From NCBI GenBank assembly GCA_030141605.1, contig JAQGDQ010000218.1, positions 62,001 through 126,000 of the forward strand: a DNA stretch of 64,000 bases, given 5' to 3'. This document shows, one piece after another, positions 26,901-40,000 of this stretch. The notes beneath the pieces were generated by a model. It did not search any database, was not told the origin of the DNA, and saw only the letters and a program-made list of their open reading frames with translations. The first letter of the stretch is position 1; each line of letters starts with the position of its first letter. This DNA comes from Tubiluchus corallicola (Eukaryota > Priapulida > Priapulimorpha > Priapulimorphida > Tubiluchidae). Position numbers and translations under genes: made by a program.

Positions 26901-29900
26901 GAGAATAAAAATGAAAATAGGGTTCAGTCTGCCAATTCTTCTGGGATATTATTTCCGAAGAAGAAAGTGCACTTGCGCGAAGAAGCATTGCTTAAACGAA
27001 ATAAAGTTAATGTAGGTACTGAGACTGGCCGACAGCCAGGTCCGGAAGTGACCCGATCAGAGGTCACTGAGTTAACGACAGACAGTAGGGTAAAGGAAGC
27101 GTTAATAGATAAGAAAAGATTTGCCTTGTTGCAAAGTCAAGATGCAACGCTCTCCTACTTAATTCACGTCATCACCAGCCCCAAACAATCACAGGAGGCA
27201 TACAGGTTAATGGAGGATTATGCCATTAATGATGACGGGTTATTGTGTCGTATTAATAAGAGATATGGGGAAAATGAAGGGAGTTATTATTTGATAGTCG
27301 TCCCTACAGTGCTAGTAGAAGAAATTATAAGGGAAATACATAGTTCTTACGCCGGAGGACATTTTGCGTTGGCTAAAACGGTCAACAAGGTTCTTATAAG
27401 GTTTTGGTGGTCCACCATCCGGCAAGACTGTAAGAAATTTATAGAGAATTGCCCCACATGTAACAGGAAAAGTAGGAATGTGGTAAAGTTCCCTATGCAA
27501 GAGGCACCAATTCCAATAGTGCCCTATCAAACCGTGGCAACCGACATCGTAGGTCCTTTACCTACAACAGAGAATGGAAATAAATATATAATTACGTTTA
27601 CTGATTTAGCTACTAAATGGGTAGATGCCGTTGGCATACCTGATAAAAAGGCAGAAACAGTGACGGAAGCATTTGTTAATGAAATTATCTGTAGGTACGG
27701 TGCCCCAATTAAATTGTTAACTGACAATGATAAATCGTATGTAAACGATATGACCAAGAGATTGACTAAGCACTATGGGATACGACATATTACAATAACC
27801 CCATACAACCCCCCAGGCAATGCAATTGAGGAACGTCAACATGGAACGTTGATGAGTTTATTAAGGCAGCTAACGGACAAGGATCCCGGGAATTGGGACA
27901 AGCATATCCCAAGGGCCTTAGCCGCCTATAGGACCTCAATCCATAGTACGTCGGGATTCTCACTGTACTACCTGTTATTTGCGCGTGCGCCGCGAGGAGT
28001 GATAGAAAATCACTTGGCAGAACCAGAGAAATACGTGGGAGAAGATTACTTTGAGAATTATTTGCAAACAATGCATCAGGCATTTGTAGTAGCAAAGAAA
28101 AGAACCGAAGTGGCTAGGGCAAAGTGTAAGGAATTATATGACAGAAAGGCTCATACGAGACATTTTAGAGCTGGTGATGTGGTATTTTATTATAACCAAG
28201 CCACGAAGCCAAAAGCTTCCAGGAATTTACACCAGTATTGGGAAAGCAACTATGTTGTACTAACAAGGTTGGGTAAACACAGGTATAAAATTAAAAACAT
28301 GGACACGGGTCGAGTCAGAACGTGTCATGTGACCCACTTGCGCCTAGTCCCTCCCACAGCTGCCTGGTCTATTAAGCCAGGAGCTCGAAAATTAAATAAA
28401 GCAGGCAGACCTCTGCGTAGAGCTGCCCGCGTGTCAGAACCCGAAATCTCCCAGGAAGGAGAAGATTTCAGTAAGCGGGGTCAGGAGGGGTCAGCTCCTG
28501 TACTCACCTCTTTGCCAGAGGCAACAGTAAGTCAAGAGCAAGAGGGTAGTGAAAAGCCTACCGAACCTGCCGAAAGTTTGGCATGGGATCCCTTTGACGC
28601 TCCGTTCTTACAGTCAGATAGGGAGAACGGAGATAGCCTTCCGGAACTTAGGTTAGGTGACCTCGGTGAAGGGCCATCTGAAGAAGAAGAGACACCCCGC
28701 CCAGGTATCCCGGAAGATGAAGAATCAGAGATTTCTAGTGGTACTCCACCACCACTATTAAGACCTGATGAAGTACACTCTAGCGCCACAAAGCGACCTA
28801 GAAGTGATAGTACTAGTGAGCTCTCCGAAATTAGTGCGAAATCAAGACGCACTGAGAGCGATGCGGCTTTCAGCGAAGTCTCTAAAAAGAGCAGTGCTGA
28901 AGGGTCGGAAGATGAGGATACCGGACCTCCCCAATTAGAACGAATTATATCGGTATCTCAAGTGAAAACCCAGGATAAGACGCCTGAGGGATGGTTCAGC
29001 ATTTTGAAACGCTGGTCGCCCTATTAAGAAAGTGTTTAGCAAAATGGGCAACGAGTGTCTGCACGATAAAAATATTAGAATGACCTAGAAGATTAATGGG
29101 AAATTTAATTTAGAGTAGAAGCTTGATTCGAAAATAATGGAAATGTTTAGTAAAGAGCCAGCCGAACTATATTAAAGCTTAAGTAGCAATAGATAGGCAC
29201 TAGTGATATCTAGCACCCAGTTCCCAGGTTGCAGCGTAAAAGTAAAAGGTAAACACAGAGTTCTAGCAGGGTTAGTAAAGTTAGAGCCGGAACTAACTTA
29301 CTAACCCAGCGACAGATGGCGTCACTGAGTGATCTCAAACCCCTGGCATGGGACGCTGTGCTAAGATTGTTTTCACAAAATAGTGAGCCATTCCTCGCAG
29401 CTTGAACCTATTAAACGTACATTAAATAAGTAAGAGATTAGAACTCTTCTAAGAATTTGTTGGTAAGATAATGTACGGAGAGTAATGGATAATTGTAGAA
29501 AATCTATAAGAGTATTTGGAGTAAAAGATAAATGAAAAGGCTTACAACAAAGCCATTAATACATTGCTGCAAGGTGTTTACACGAAAGTGAAAGTTTTAC
29601 ATAATAGAGGTTAGAGAGAACCGTAAGGGATATCCATTTAAATAAGAGTAAAAAGGGGAACTGAAGGTGGCTGGAGCTTGTCCGTTCTGATTGGATCCAT
29701 TAGAGCGAGACAGGTAATAGAAGAATCAATAGCTAGGTCGCATAGGAAAACGTTTACTGGGAGTAAACAAGAAAGGAACAGACAGTGCAGATAATTAGAA
29801 CTCGACCCATATTAAAATAGAATGCTGCCAGAGGTACAGTTCACCCACCAGGAGCTCATTGGTGAATAAGAGGCACAATTTGCTGCTAAGGCATAGGTCT

Positions 29901-32900
29901 CGAACGGTACCCTGTGGTGGTATATGAATCGCGCGCGCAGATTAAAGGGAAAGAGTGTGTATTTTGACACACGGTAGCTAAACACACTATATTGTAAGAG
30001 TTCAGGTAGAACTCGCGCTGTTCGCAAGCGGGTTAGTCTAGTTATAAAACTCTTGATATACTTAGCCTCGTATTAGGTTAGGAACTAACTTTCCGCACAT
30101 GCGCAGCGAATTGATTAAATCAAAGTAAGATTAAGGAATAAATGCTTACTGATTATAAAGGGAACAGTAGGACTGTTCAAAGAGAATTAAATGCATGCAT
30201 GCGAAATAAATTTATAGTAACCATGAGTAACTATAGAGCGTAAAGAGACGCACAAATAATTAGATGATTCTGATGTTGTTTGCGAGCGGTTTAGTTTAAG
30301 TTTAAACTTACAAAAAGCTTAACTTCTAGCAGGTTAAGAGCTAATATCCGCATACGCACAACCGGTCTAATGATGAATAGTAAGGTTGGAATGTAATGAC
30401 TTACTAATTCAGGAAAGCGGTTAGGGGTACTCTAGGGGGAGGAAAGTACCCTTAACATACGCAATTAAGGGGCGTATTGCGCCATCACAGGAAACTACTG
30501 TCAGGTTAAAAGTAAAACCGAACATAAGTAGTATAAGGACTAGAGGTTCGATAAGGTTTAAATAAGGAACCTAACCTCTGGCACGACGGACATGATCCCT
30601 GAATATATGAAATTACCAGTGACCCAGGACGAGCTAGACTTTGACGGGACAGACTTTAACGTGACCCTAGATGACCTAATATTGGCCAACATAAGTGCCC
30701 ACAAAACGGTCTGGAGATAACGAGAGGGTCGATTAATGAAAAGTTTATTGGCAAATGAAGCCATACATAACAGGCTGGTAACATTGGATGATGGTAGAGA
30801 AACCACCCAATTAGGTTTAAAGGGATCGATGTAAATAATTTGTACATGATGAACTTATGATACTGCAGAATGTATTTTATGTTACAGAAGGATGGGACCA
30901 TTGGAAATGGAAGGCGGGAAGAAGATGAAGTCGGAAAAGACAATAAGGGGTATCTGACGAAGAATCTCAGGAGATCAATGGAATCACAACCCCGGTCCAG
31001 GAAGTCGGAAAGACCCGATGGACAATGGTATCCCGCCACCATGACCTCCAAGATGGAATGTCCCATAAAATATTAAGATGTAACATGTAATGTTGCTAAT
31101 GTATCTAATTAAGGAGCTTCCAAAAGTTAAGATCTTAGATCAGATCATTAAATTCGTGCTACATCTGAGGTGAGTGTTAGGGGAGGAAAGTTGTGGTGAA
31201 TAAATTTATAAATCGATGATTTTCGATATTTTGGTATAAAAGATGCCTGCCTCCCTGATTGCATGAATAAATTTACAGATCGTGCGATAAGAAACTCACC
31301 CAGCTGAGAAGCTCGGATTTAATGAACTGTAAACAGCGTAGGTTGTCAGAACTAAAAATAGCGTTTACGTCAGGACACTCTAAGATGCTTAGGATAATTA
31401 GCTAACATTAAGTCGAGACAGATGTACCATTCATAATGAGCGATATGCACAAAATTGCTAGTAATTAACAAAACTCTGCGAGGTCATTGTTTCTTGAAGA
31501 AAGAACACGGATACGTTTTACGGGCGTATAATGACTGCGTCTTCAAAACTTGTCCCATAAATTTTGTTGCTTCATACGACGCAGAAATTGTGGAAGGTTA
31601 CTGCAAGGTTACTTCAATGAAATATAAGCCCCGAGTTCGAATAACTCAGCGCTAGTTCCAGCCAGTACATCTCGAAAAGTACTGGAACAAGACACGTGTT
31701 GTGTGTACGGGAAATCACACGGAGGGCTGTTTGACCGACAAGACAACTCTGGAAGTTCAGCGTGGACATCTTTCTGCGTTCCTAGGATAATCTGGGCACT
31801 GAGCAAACGAGAAATCTTGTATCAGCTATCGGAATTGACCAAATTGTATTGTACATTGGGTCAAATCCGCAGAGTTAAGTACTCTTAACATATTGGTAAA
31901 ACTGAGAATTAACTGTGCATATCGTCAGTAGTTCGTATAAGTTCACATTGTACTATAGTGAGGATAAGTGTAAAGTATACACCTTAGGTGATAGGAATTA
32001 GGAATTGAAGAATTGTTCAGAGAGATACTTTTGGGAAGCTAACAAAATAGTTGTGAGCGTCAAAAGCGCTTAAGGACTAAATCTTGTAAGATATACTTAA
32101 GCCGTAATTATTGTAAATCAATAAACCAATTCTCTTTGACATTTAAAGTGTGAGTTAATGTATGTTATCAGTGTTTAACTCAAGCAACACTATTTCCGAT
32201 ATACGAATCTGATTAGTTCGCTTTGAATTAACTGTCGTCCATATTGCGGGGGCGTAGCTAGGAAACTTGAGAGATATAGACCTTTTCTCACAACGCGAAG
32301 GTCAAGGTGAAGTTTAGATAAGACGATCATTGCTTACTAGACTGATATCCAAAGCTCTCGGAGTCAGGTGAAGGATTCACCTTATAGCATTTAGGAGTTA
32401 AGCGGACATATTAAATTCAATCTATACGATACATAGATTTAAGTCACCTTACACTATACGATCTAGATTAACAGAAACATTAGGCATTTTAATTTAAGAA
32501 GGTGATATTATTTTATCATGGGCTCTTGGACTATTAGTATACAACGACTAAGAGCTATCAATGAAACAAAATTGTCTTACTGCTGTGTGAACTGGAAGCC
32601 AAGAGGTTTATTTCAAATTTTCCAGAAAACGCATAATTACAAAAACCAGCAGGACAACTGTTCTACTTACGGTTACAGGTTCAGCGTCCATGAAGATATT
32701 CTTTGATTGAGCCATCATATCTAGCGCCAGTATGGCAATGCATTTAGCGTGAAACGGACATGGTTCTGGCAAACCACTTACTGCCATATATTTATCGCCA
32801 ACAGTCTCTACCTACAGAAATACAGAAGCTAGTGATTTTCTTATGATGAGCAAAAATAATTGTATTAATGACTGGTAGTCGTCGCACTGAAGTAAAGTTA

Positions 32901-35900
32901 CTGCAAGCACAGTGTACCTGTCCATAAAAAATGTTACATTAAATATCTATTTCACAAGTTTGTAAAGGCCATGTGATGTTCCACACCTTCTTCTAAAGGG
33001 CATTTGTTCGCAAACAGGTTTCCTTGGCACGGAAAGTGGTGACTTGATCAAGGGGCTTGTCAGAGATGGCGATGTTGCATCCATTACCAATAAAATAATT
33101 AACTCACCGACTTTCTTAAACACCTTGTTTAATTCAATACACTGTAAGTCGTTTTATGCATTCCGCACAAAGCTTAGGTATGTAAAAATATCAACAAACT
33201 TATTAAACACTAATTATGACACAACAATTTTTCTCAAATACTGGTACGAAATGGTGGTACGAAATGCGTAGAATTTTACAACTTATTTAAATTTTCCATA
33301 TTGCCTGTAAAATATAGTCATAATCACTGCAATGGAAATACAACAGCCGAAAAATCCTGTTGCTTTTACGAAATCACATCTAATTAATTGAAACCAAATT
33401 TGAGACAGGAAATATGAGAAGTTGGAACACAGCCTGGAAATGAACCAGGGACCTTCGGCATACAAGGCTGACGCCATAACTATAACGCCACTGTGTTTAT
33501 TGGTGATCATTGGTTCATCTATCCATTACAGCTGGTTAGCAGCTGTAACAACACTGGTCATTCAACATTTTCAATATTAAATCGCTCACGCTAGAATAAT
33601 TGTAACTATTTAGACAATTTTTTTATTTTAATTAACTTTGAGCTTGAAGTTTCCGTGGGTGATTAATCAATTATTTATAATCTTAGTGTCAAGTTTATGA
33701 TTAGTGATGGTACAAACCCACAATTAATTAATCGAATTTTGATATCAAACTCGAAAGAGACGGGCCAATAAAATCAATAAAATTTAGTTATTCAATTCGA
33801 AACAAACAAGCAAATTACAAAATCGACTATTAACTTTTTGAATTATCAAAGTTCTTTACAACATCTTAACCTAAATAAGCACTCATATGTCCACATGCTT
33901 GCTGTCCATAAAAACTAACGCACTTGGAAATCCCAGAATTAATAAACTTCTACACAATATACATAAATATAATGAAAAACAGAATGTCAATGTAGATTAA
34001 TTTTGATTTTTTAACATTACAGCCAGCTAAAGTTTTGCAACTTACATGCCAAAAATGAAATCGAAAACCACAATTGGGCTTAAGACTTGCTCCCACTATG
34101 GCCTTCCCTTATTTTGTCCGCCTACGAGAGATTCCATCCACTGATGAACAGACTTATGGGCCCAAATCAGTGTGCCCAAATGTACATCTACGTCTATCTC
34201 CTGAACCAACATGGGTTTATTCAGTTAAAATAAGGACCTTATCAAGTTGTGACATTGTAGGATTACCTAGTTACAATAATATAGGTCTTACATTGACTCT
34301 GTGTGGATTTACATGGTTAAACCTAAAGTCTTACGTTTATAGGCCTACCCAGCTGTATAATGTGATTAGCCAAATTGTAAGGTCCCTCACACAGGTTTCC
34401 ATCATACAGTACAGCTTGCTTAATTATCAGATATTTCCACAATCATGTAATGAGCGCATACATAAAACGTACATGGCACTATTACCTTACTAGTGCTCTA
34501 TATTGCAATTATGATTATAAATTATGTTGAACTAAAATTCTTATTTTTGTAGATTTTATCTTTAGTACTAAGTTATACAACCAGATGATGTTTAATATTG
34601 CAATGCAGTTGCCGGTTAACATGCAATACTGATAGCCTAGCCGTCCAAATAAATAGGCATTATTTATACGCTTACCCTAATTAAATTAAGGAGAATAGTT
34701 TGAAACAATTTATAATCGTGCTTTTCATTGCTAAAAGGAAACCACAAAATATAATTTGAAATACGAAATTACATTTATAACAAATTTACTGGTATTAAAT
34801 CTCCACCATGCGACGTCCATGAACCATCTTATCTTCTTGAAAAGTACATTTCACAATTCTTCACGTAAAGAAGAAGTTCTGTGTTATATTAATTGTTGAG
34901 ATTTGGCCCATGATCCACAAAAATTTATTTGCTTAAACTTTTCAGTTTTTTACTTACGCGTATAAAAATCATAATATCCGCAACTTACTGGTAAGCGATT
35001 CTTTCTCTTTAGTTCTACATTTATTTGCATAATTGAACACAAAACAACACATAACTGTTTTCTGTAAAATAATAGCGCAAAAGCACGAAACAAATAAAAC
35101 AGCCGCTGATGAGAGGGCCTGGCTTACGAGTACCTTTTCAGAACAAAGCTGGTTTATTTTCAGGGCAAATAATTCTATTTTAAATGTAAACATTTAAGAT
35201 TTCAATATTCAAAATTTGCTTACGTACTGCATCAGCTCATTTTACTTGCTGCAATTGAAGTGTTTCTTGTATCGCGGGTTGTTTTCAATTTTTAATAATT
35301 AAAGGAAAACAGGATGATTTTTCAAATCCTACCCCATTTAGTATACATTTTAACACCTATAAGAATGCCAAAGCGTTTCTGGTGATTAAATAATAGGTTA
35401 CAAGTTTAACTAATGGCGGGCGAGCCCAAGTAGCGATGACATCACAACTGAACATCATTTTCAACAACAAAACATTCCGTTGCACGTGTTTGCGAAAGCG
35501 AAAATTGAAGTACAGTGCTACTGTACAACAGTCTGTATGATATACAAATACAAAATTTAAATTTCAAGTTTACCTCTGTGCCCATGCACAAGCTCTCGAA
35601 CGTGGGCACTACGTCATAACTGGATACCTGTGAACTGAGAGGTACAGCACCTGTTTTTTGCAACGCGTTTCCGAGATGCAGGCATTAGTGCCCATCTAAC
35701 TAGCGAATGGCGAACCGTATGTAACGGCGAAGAACTAACCACGCCAACATGAAATTACGTTTCTGTGACACTAATTCTTTCATTCTTGAAAAGCAGTATG
35801 TTCCCTTTCAACATTTTATAAGGTAGATTGTTTCGAGCTATAATTTAAGATTGGGTTAGGTTTTCTTTTGGCTAATAATAGTACCTGCCATCAAATGTAG

Positions 35901-36972
35901 TTCACTAAACCTTATAACTCATTCATCACTTTTTAAGTATATGCTGACATTGTACTGGCAAGGTTATAAACATGCTTGCAAAAGCAAAACATTGGTCGTC
36001 ACCATTATTTCTTTTGAATTTCTGAAACGTTAGAAAAGGCATATTTGAAGTATTTGCATGTTTGCTCGGTGAAAACCCAAACATTTGGCTTGTGCCTTGA
36101 TACAGTTAGATATTAGTAGGCGTTATTATAATCTGGGCTTTTTGCACTTATATATTATGTTGCAATGCCATGGGCTGTTAGGAAGTAATTGTCCCCACTA
36201 CGCAGAAGAAGCCACAAATAATCAATAAAACCTCATAAAACCAATATAAACAACAGTTAGCTTTGAGTGAAGAACACTTATCTTAATATCTGGTGTGGCC
36301 ATTCGCAGCGCTAAGGGCCATCGAAATGAACAATAAAATGCAAATGAACAATTTTCAAGGCGTGTGATTCAAATTGGCTTCTCAAAGGAAATGGGACTCA
36401 TTTCCTTTTCTACCTTCGTTAATTTTTCATTTCTGAGAATAATGAGTGAAAAGAACTTTAAAAAACACACTAAAAGGGAACGACTAAAAATTAGAATATT
36501 AAAAAATACGTTCACATCTACCTGTGATTACTTATGTGTATAGCAGTTCCTGATACTCTGCATCTCTTACATTGAGTAAACGCATAAATATAAGTATAAA
36601 TAGCCTATACTCTACAGATAATCACTGTGGTTCGTTTGTACTCATTTGGAAATCACTCATATCAGGGTCTAGGGAATCATAGAACATTTTCAGGGCATAT
36701 TCCTTCTGCCCCCTTGTTAAACCTCCTTAAGAACGCATGCAGAAATAGTGACGTCCCACCGCGCAAACTTTCGTCGACGGTGGTGCTGTAACCGATCTAG
36801 GGATTACATAGTAATATTATTATCTGTAGTGCGTGTTTCAAATCTAAACTATGTCCCAACTTTCCACATTTCCAGTCTTTCGAGGCATCAAAATTCAATT
36901 AACTGCAGGTTTGTACAATAACTAATAATAATCTTTACATTATAGTTATCTAACATATTAATTTCTCTGGTT

Positions 36973-37061
<89 letters not shown>

Positions 37062-40000
37062 CCCTCTTTCTCTCTCTCTACAGATATGTATACATACATT
37101 GTTATGGTAGTGTAATATGGTGTGACGTGGCACGGTGTGAAGTGGCGCAGTGTGGATGGTGTGGTGAGGGTGGCATGGGTAATGCGAGTCTATCTATGTA
37201 TTTGTATGTGCAAAATTCTTTTGCGGCCTTTGGAGCTCTAGTATATACTAATTTGACAGATATTTTCGAAATAGAACTTCATTTAGAATATCTTTAATAC
37301 GTATTTTTGTGTATAACACAAGAAATACAGGGTGAAAAATAACACAGTAGACAAAGAGAAGGAAGAAATGGAGGCAGAGGGGAAGAGGAGAAGGGAAAAA
37401 GAGAGATAAGGAGAAAAACGAGGAAGAGAAGAAGAAAGAGAGAGGGGGAAGAAAGAGAGGGTGTGAGAGAAAGTTTGTGTTGTAGTTTTATTTTAGTGCA
37501 TTATCCGTTGCTTATTTTCTTTATTATGTTAAAATTTTATTGCAGTTATAATAAAGTTTGCACCTGTCTATCATGAACTAACTGCGATTGGTTATGTTTA
37601 ATGCCTTTGTTATAATACTCATTTTACTGAAATGAAAAATAAAGAATTCTACTGCTACTATACTACTGTAAGTGCTACTACTAGTTTGTTACTACTACTA
37701 CTACTACTACTACTCTTTACATTAACTGGGGAAACACAATGTCTTTCAGTGTAAATGTACCAGATTGAAGCAGATCGAGTTAAGTCGTTAACTGAACAAA
37801 TAACAGCAATAATAGACGCATCTATCTGGGGACATCTAGATCGAAACATCTACTTAGCAAAAGTCAACTGACATGATTTTGCTCAAAAGTGTTCACAGTT
37901 AACATGAATCATATCCGGAAACTGAAACACGTGAAGCTCGTTATATCACGCATAACATTGCATGCAAAGAATCGTGCGTAGTAGTGCATGCCTTGCTATA
38001 AAAAGGTAGTGGACATGAATATTTAGTTGTCTGGTAAACTATAATACGCGCTGACTTCTCTGCACTACTATAGTTATTTGAAAATTGCCGAAATCAGGAA
38101 TGCCAAAACTGATTTTCCAAACTCAGAGAACTACATAATAAGATTGGTTAGAACTTGAAAACCGTCATTAAATTTAATCAGAACACTTAAGTATGTTTAC
38201 CCAGCGTTTGACTGCATTGCACGTTTAAACTAACTCGAACAACAAACATGGAATGAATGAAAATTATAATAAAGTGACACTGTGTTCTTCAGCAGTGCAG
38301 TAGCTCGTGTTTACTCAGCAATTTTATTGTTGAGCATTTACGATATTCTCCTAGAAATTATTTGTGGTGCGTTAGGGAAGCAAGTGACTCAGCTTCACTC
38401 AACATTGACTCTTATAGGCCTCACAGTTTTAACTATGGAAGAATTACATTTATCTGGAATTTACGCCTTAATTGAAAGTTCATGTACTAACAACAGCTTT
38501 TTATGTAGGGACAAATAGAATAGACTGGTAAGTAAAAGGCACCGAAAGGCGCCGTGTACCGAAATTTTTATTTTGTAAACGAGTCGATAGACTAACGAAA
38601 CACGCGCAGAAATTGCACTCATGGAAAAAAGATTTTCAAACATTTTACTAGGTTTAATAAAAAAAGTATGATATTTCGACCTTTAGCTTTGATAAGCAAC
38701 CAGTTCAATAACAGTAACAGCAGCAGTAATCATAACAAAATCTCAAAAATAAAATAATTGTTTAATAAAATCTCACTTAAAATATGTTTCCATATTTAAG
38801 TGACAAATAGTTGATAAATGACTCACTTTTCTTCATATTCCTCAAAAATCTAAAGTAAACGTTGTTTTTCAAAATATTAGAAACTTTTAAAATTCAGGGC
38901 GTTTCGGATAGAACGGCGTTCGGGACAGGACTGAATGTTCGGGAACGGGGTTCGAGATTTGAAGAAAGTTCGGGATCGCGGTTCGTGGGTCGAGGTCGTA
39001 ATTAACGACCCCCACCCCGAACACTCCAGTAATGATAACACTAACGTTATCGCTAACAGCACATGATAGCGGTAGCGATAACAGTACAACAGTGGTAGCA
39101 CGTACATGCACTCACGCATGCACATACACGCGCAAAGTAGACAGGCAGATAGAAAAACATAGATAGATTTATAAACTCAGTATCTTGTAATATTGTACCT
39201 TGTAGACATGTGGATTGGTTCTAGGGTCAGTCAGTGCGTCAAAAGTCGTATAAATGTCATTCAACAGTTGAACAATTTTCATCGCTCCTTTCGCGTCGGC
39301 GTTCCTGGCACAGAATTCTGAAAATCCGTAAATACCGCTGAAAAGAATGGTCACCTTGGCGTACCGTTTCGCTGGTACTGGACGCTGATGACGTAACTCA
39401 TTAGCAACAGATGGCGGTAAGATAGAATAAAGCAACCTAAAAAACATTTTTCTGTTAAGTCTCTGTTATTTAGCGTATGACAAAAATCTTACCAAATTGG
39501 ATAGTTACCGATATTAATATTATTAAAAAAAGCAAAAGCGAATGTACGGGTTTCCCTTACAGAAAGAAAGACAAGTAAAAGGAAGGGCATATTTGACAAT
39601 TGAATGACAATTCTATTTGTTTAGAGCAGAATAACATATATGAACAACAATTTTCAAATTTGAATAATACACAAGAGACAATTTATATACTTAGACTAGC
39701 ATTGGTGAATCAACAGCTATCTTATTCATTTGGTGGTTTTTTAGTTCTGTTGTCGCGAAAAATATCGAAAATTTACGAAAGTTTTTGGAGTCACTTCCGC
39801 GTTTCATTGTGCCGAGCGTCTTGCGTCAAATTGGCCTTATGTGTATAATCTTTATGTAAATAGAAACATGCTTACGTCAAAACTGACCTTTGTCAATCTG
39901 TTTTATGTCCAAGCTACAAAATGTCCAAGTTGTTTGTGTCCAAATGATCTTGTGTCGAAAAATTTGGGTTCAAAAACTGCCTGTATCAAACCAAACACGT

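Larger units (their letters stand above)
29028..31176 (+). other. Retrotransposon post-pol region, 2.1 kb, no long ORF
   Basis: This non-coding-looking stretch is long for a gypsy element and has no recognisable env. It holds an internal polypurine tract (30434-30447), a pair of diverged repeats (about 30020-30165 and 30279-30415) and a small interrupted ORF (30592-30834). A 68-codon frame at 30870-31076, rich in Lys, Arg and Glu, is also open but not recognised. Confidence 0.6.
21776..32511 (+). mobile_element. Ty3/gypsy-type LTR retrotransposon, 10.7 kb, with TTAT target duplication
   Basis: The element (21780-32507) is flanked by the 4-bp direct repeat TTAT (21776-21779 and 32508-32511). 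It has LTRs of 1,028 and 1,316 bp, a primer binding site, gag-pol in the order protease, reverse transcriptase, RNase H, integrase (Ty3/gypsy order), a 2.1-kb post-pol region and a polypurine tract. The LTRs differ by five transitions, one 3-nt indel and one 285-bp deletion in the 5' copy, so insertion was recent. It sits antisense in intron 6 of the guanylate cyclase gene. Without it that intron would be about 1.2 kb. The RNase H lesion and the 5' LTR deletion make this copy unlikely to move by itself. Confidence 0.95.
32812..39198 (-). other. Intron 5 of sGC-beta
   Basis: A 6.4-kb intron between exons 5 and 6. It holds a tRNA-like sequence (33426-33497), long CT-rich and AG-rich tracts (36970-37470), a CTA repeat near 37687-37713 and a GC-rich minisatellite (38895-39005). 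No coding exon recognised. Confidence 0.7.

Noticed and set aside
30656-31066. 136-codon minus-strand frame in the retrotransposon post-pol region
   Set aside because: Antisense to the small interrupted plus-strand ORF and without recognisable features.
34074-34493. 139-codon plus-strand frame in sGC-beta intron 5
   Set aside because: No recognisable motif and antisense to the host gene; probably chance.
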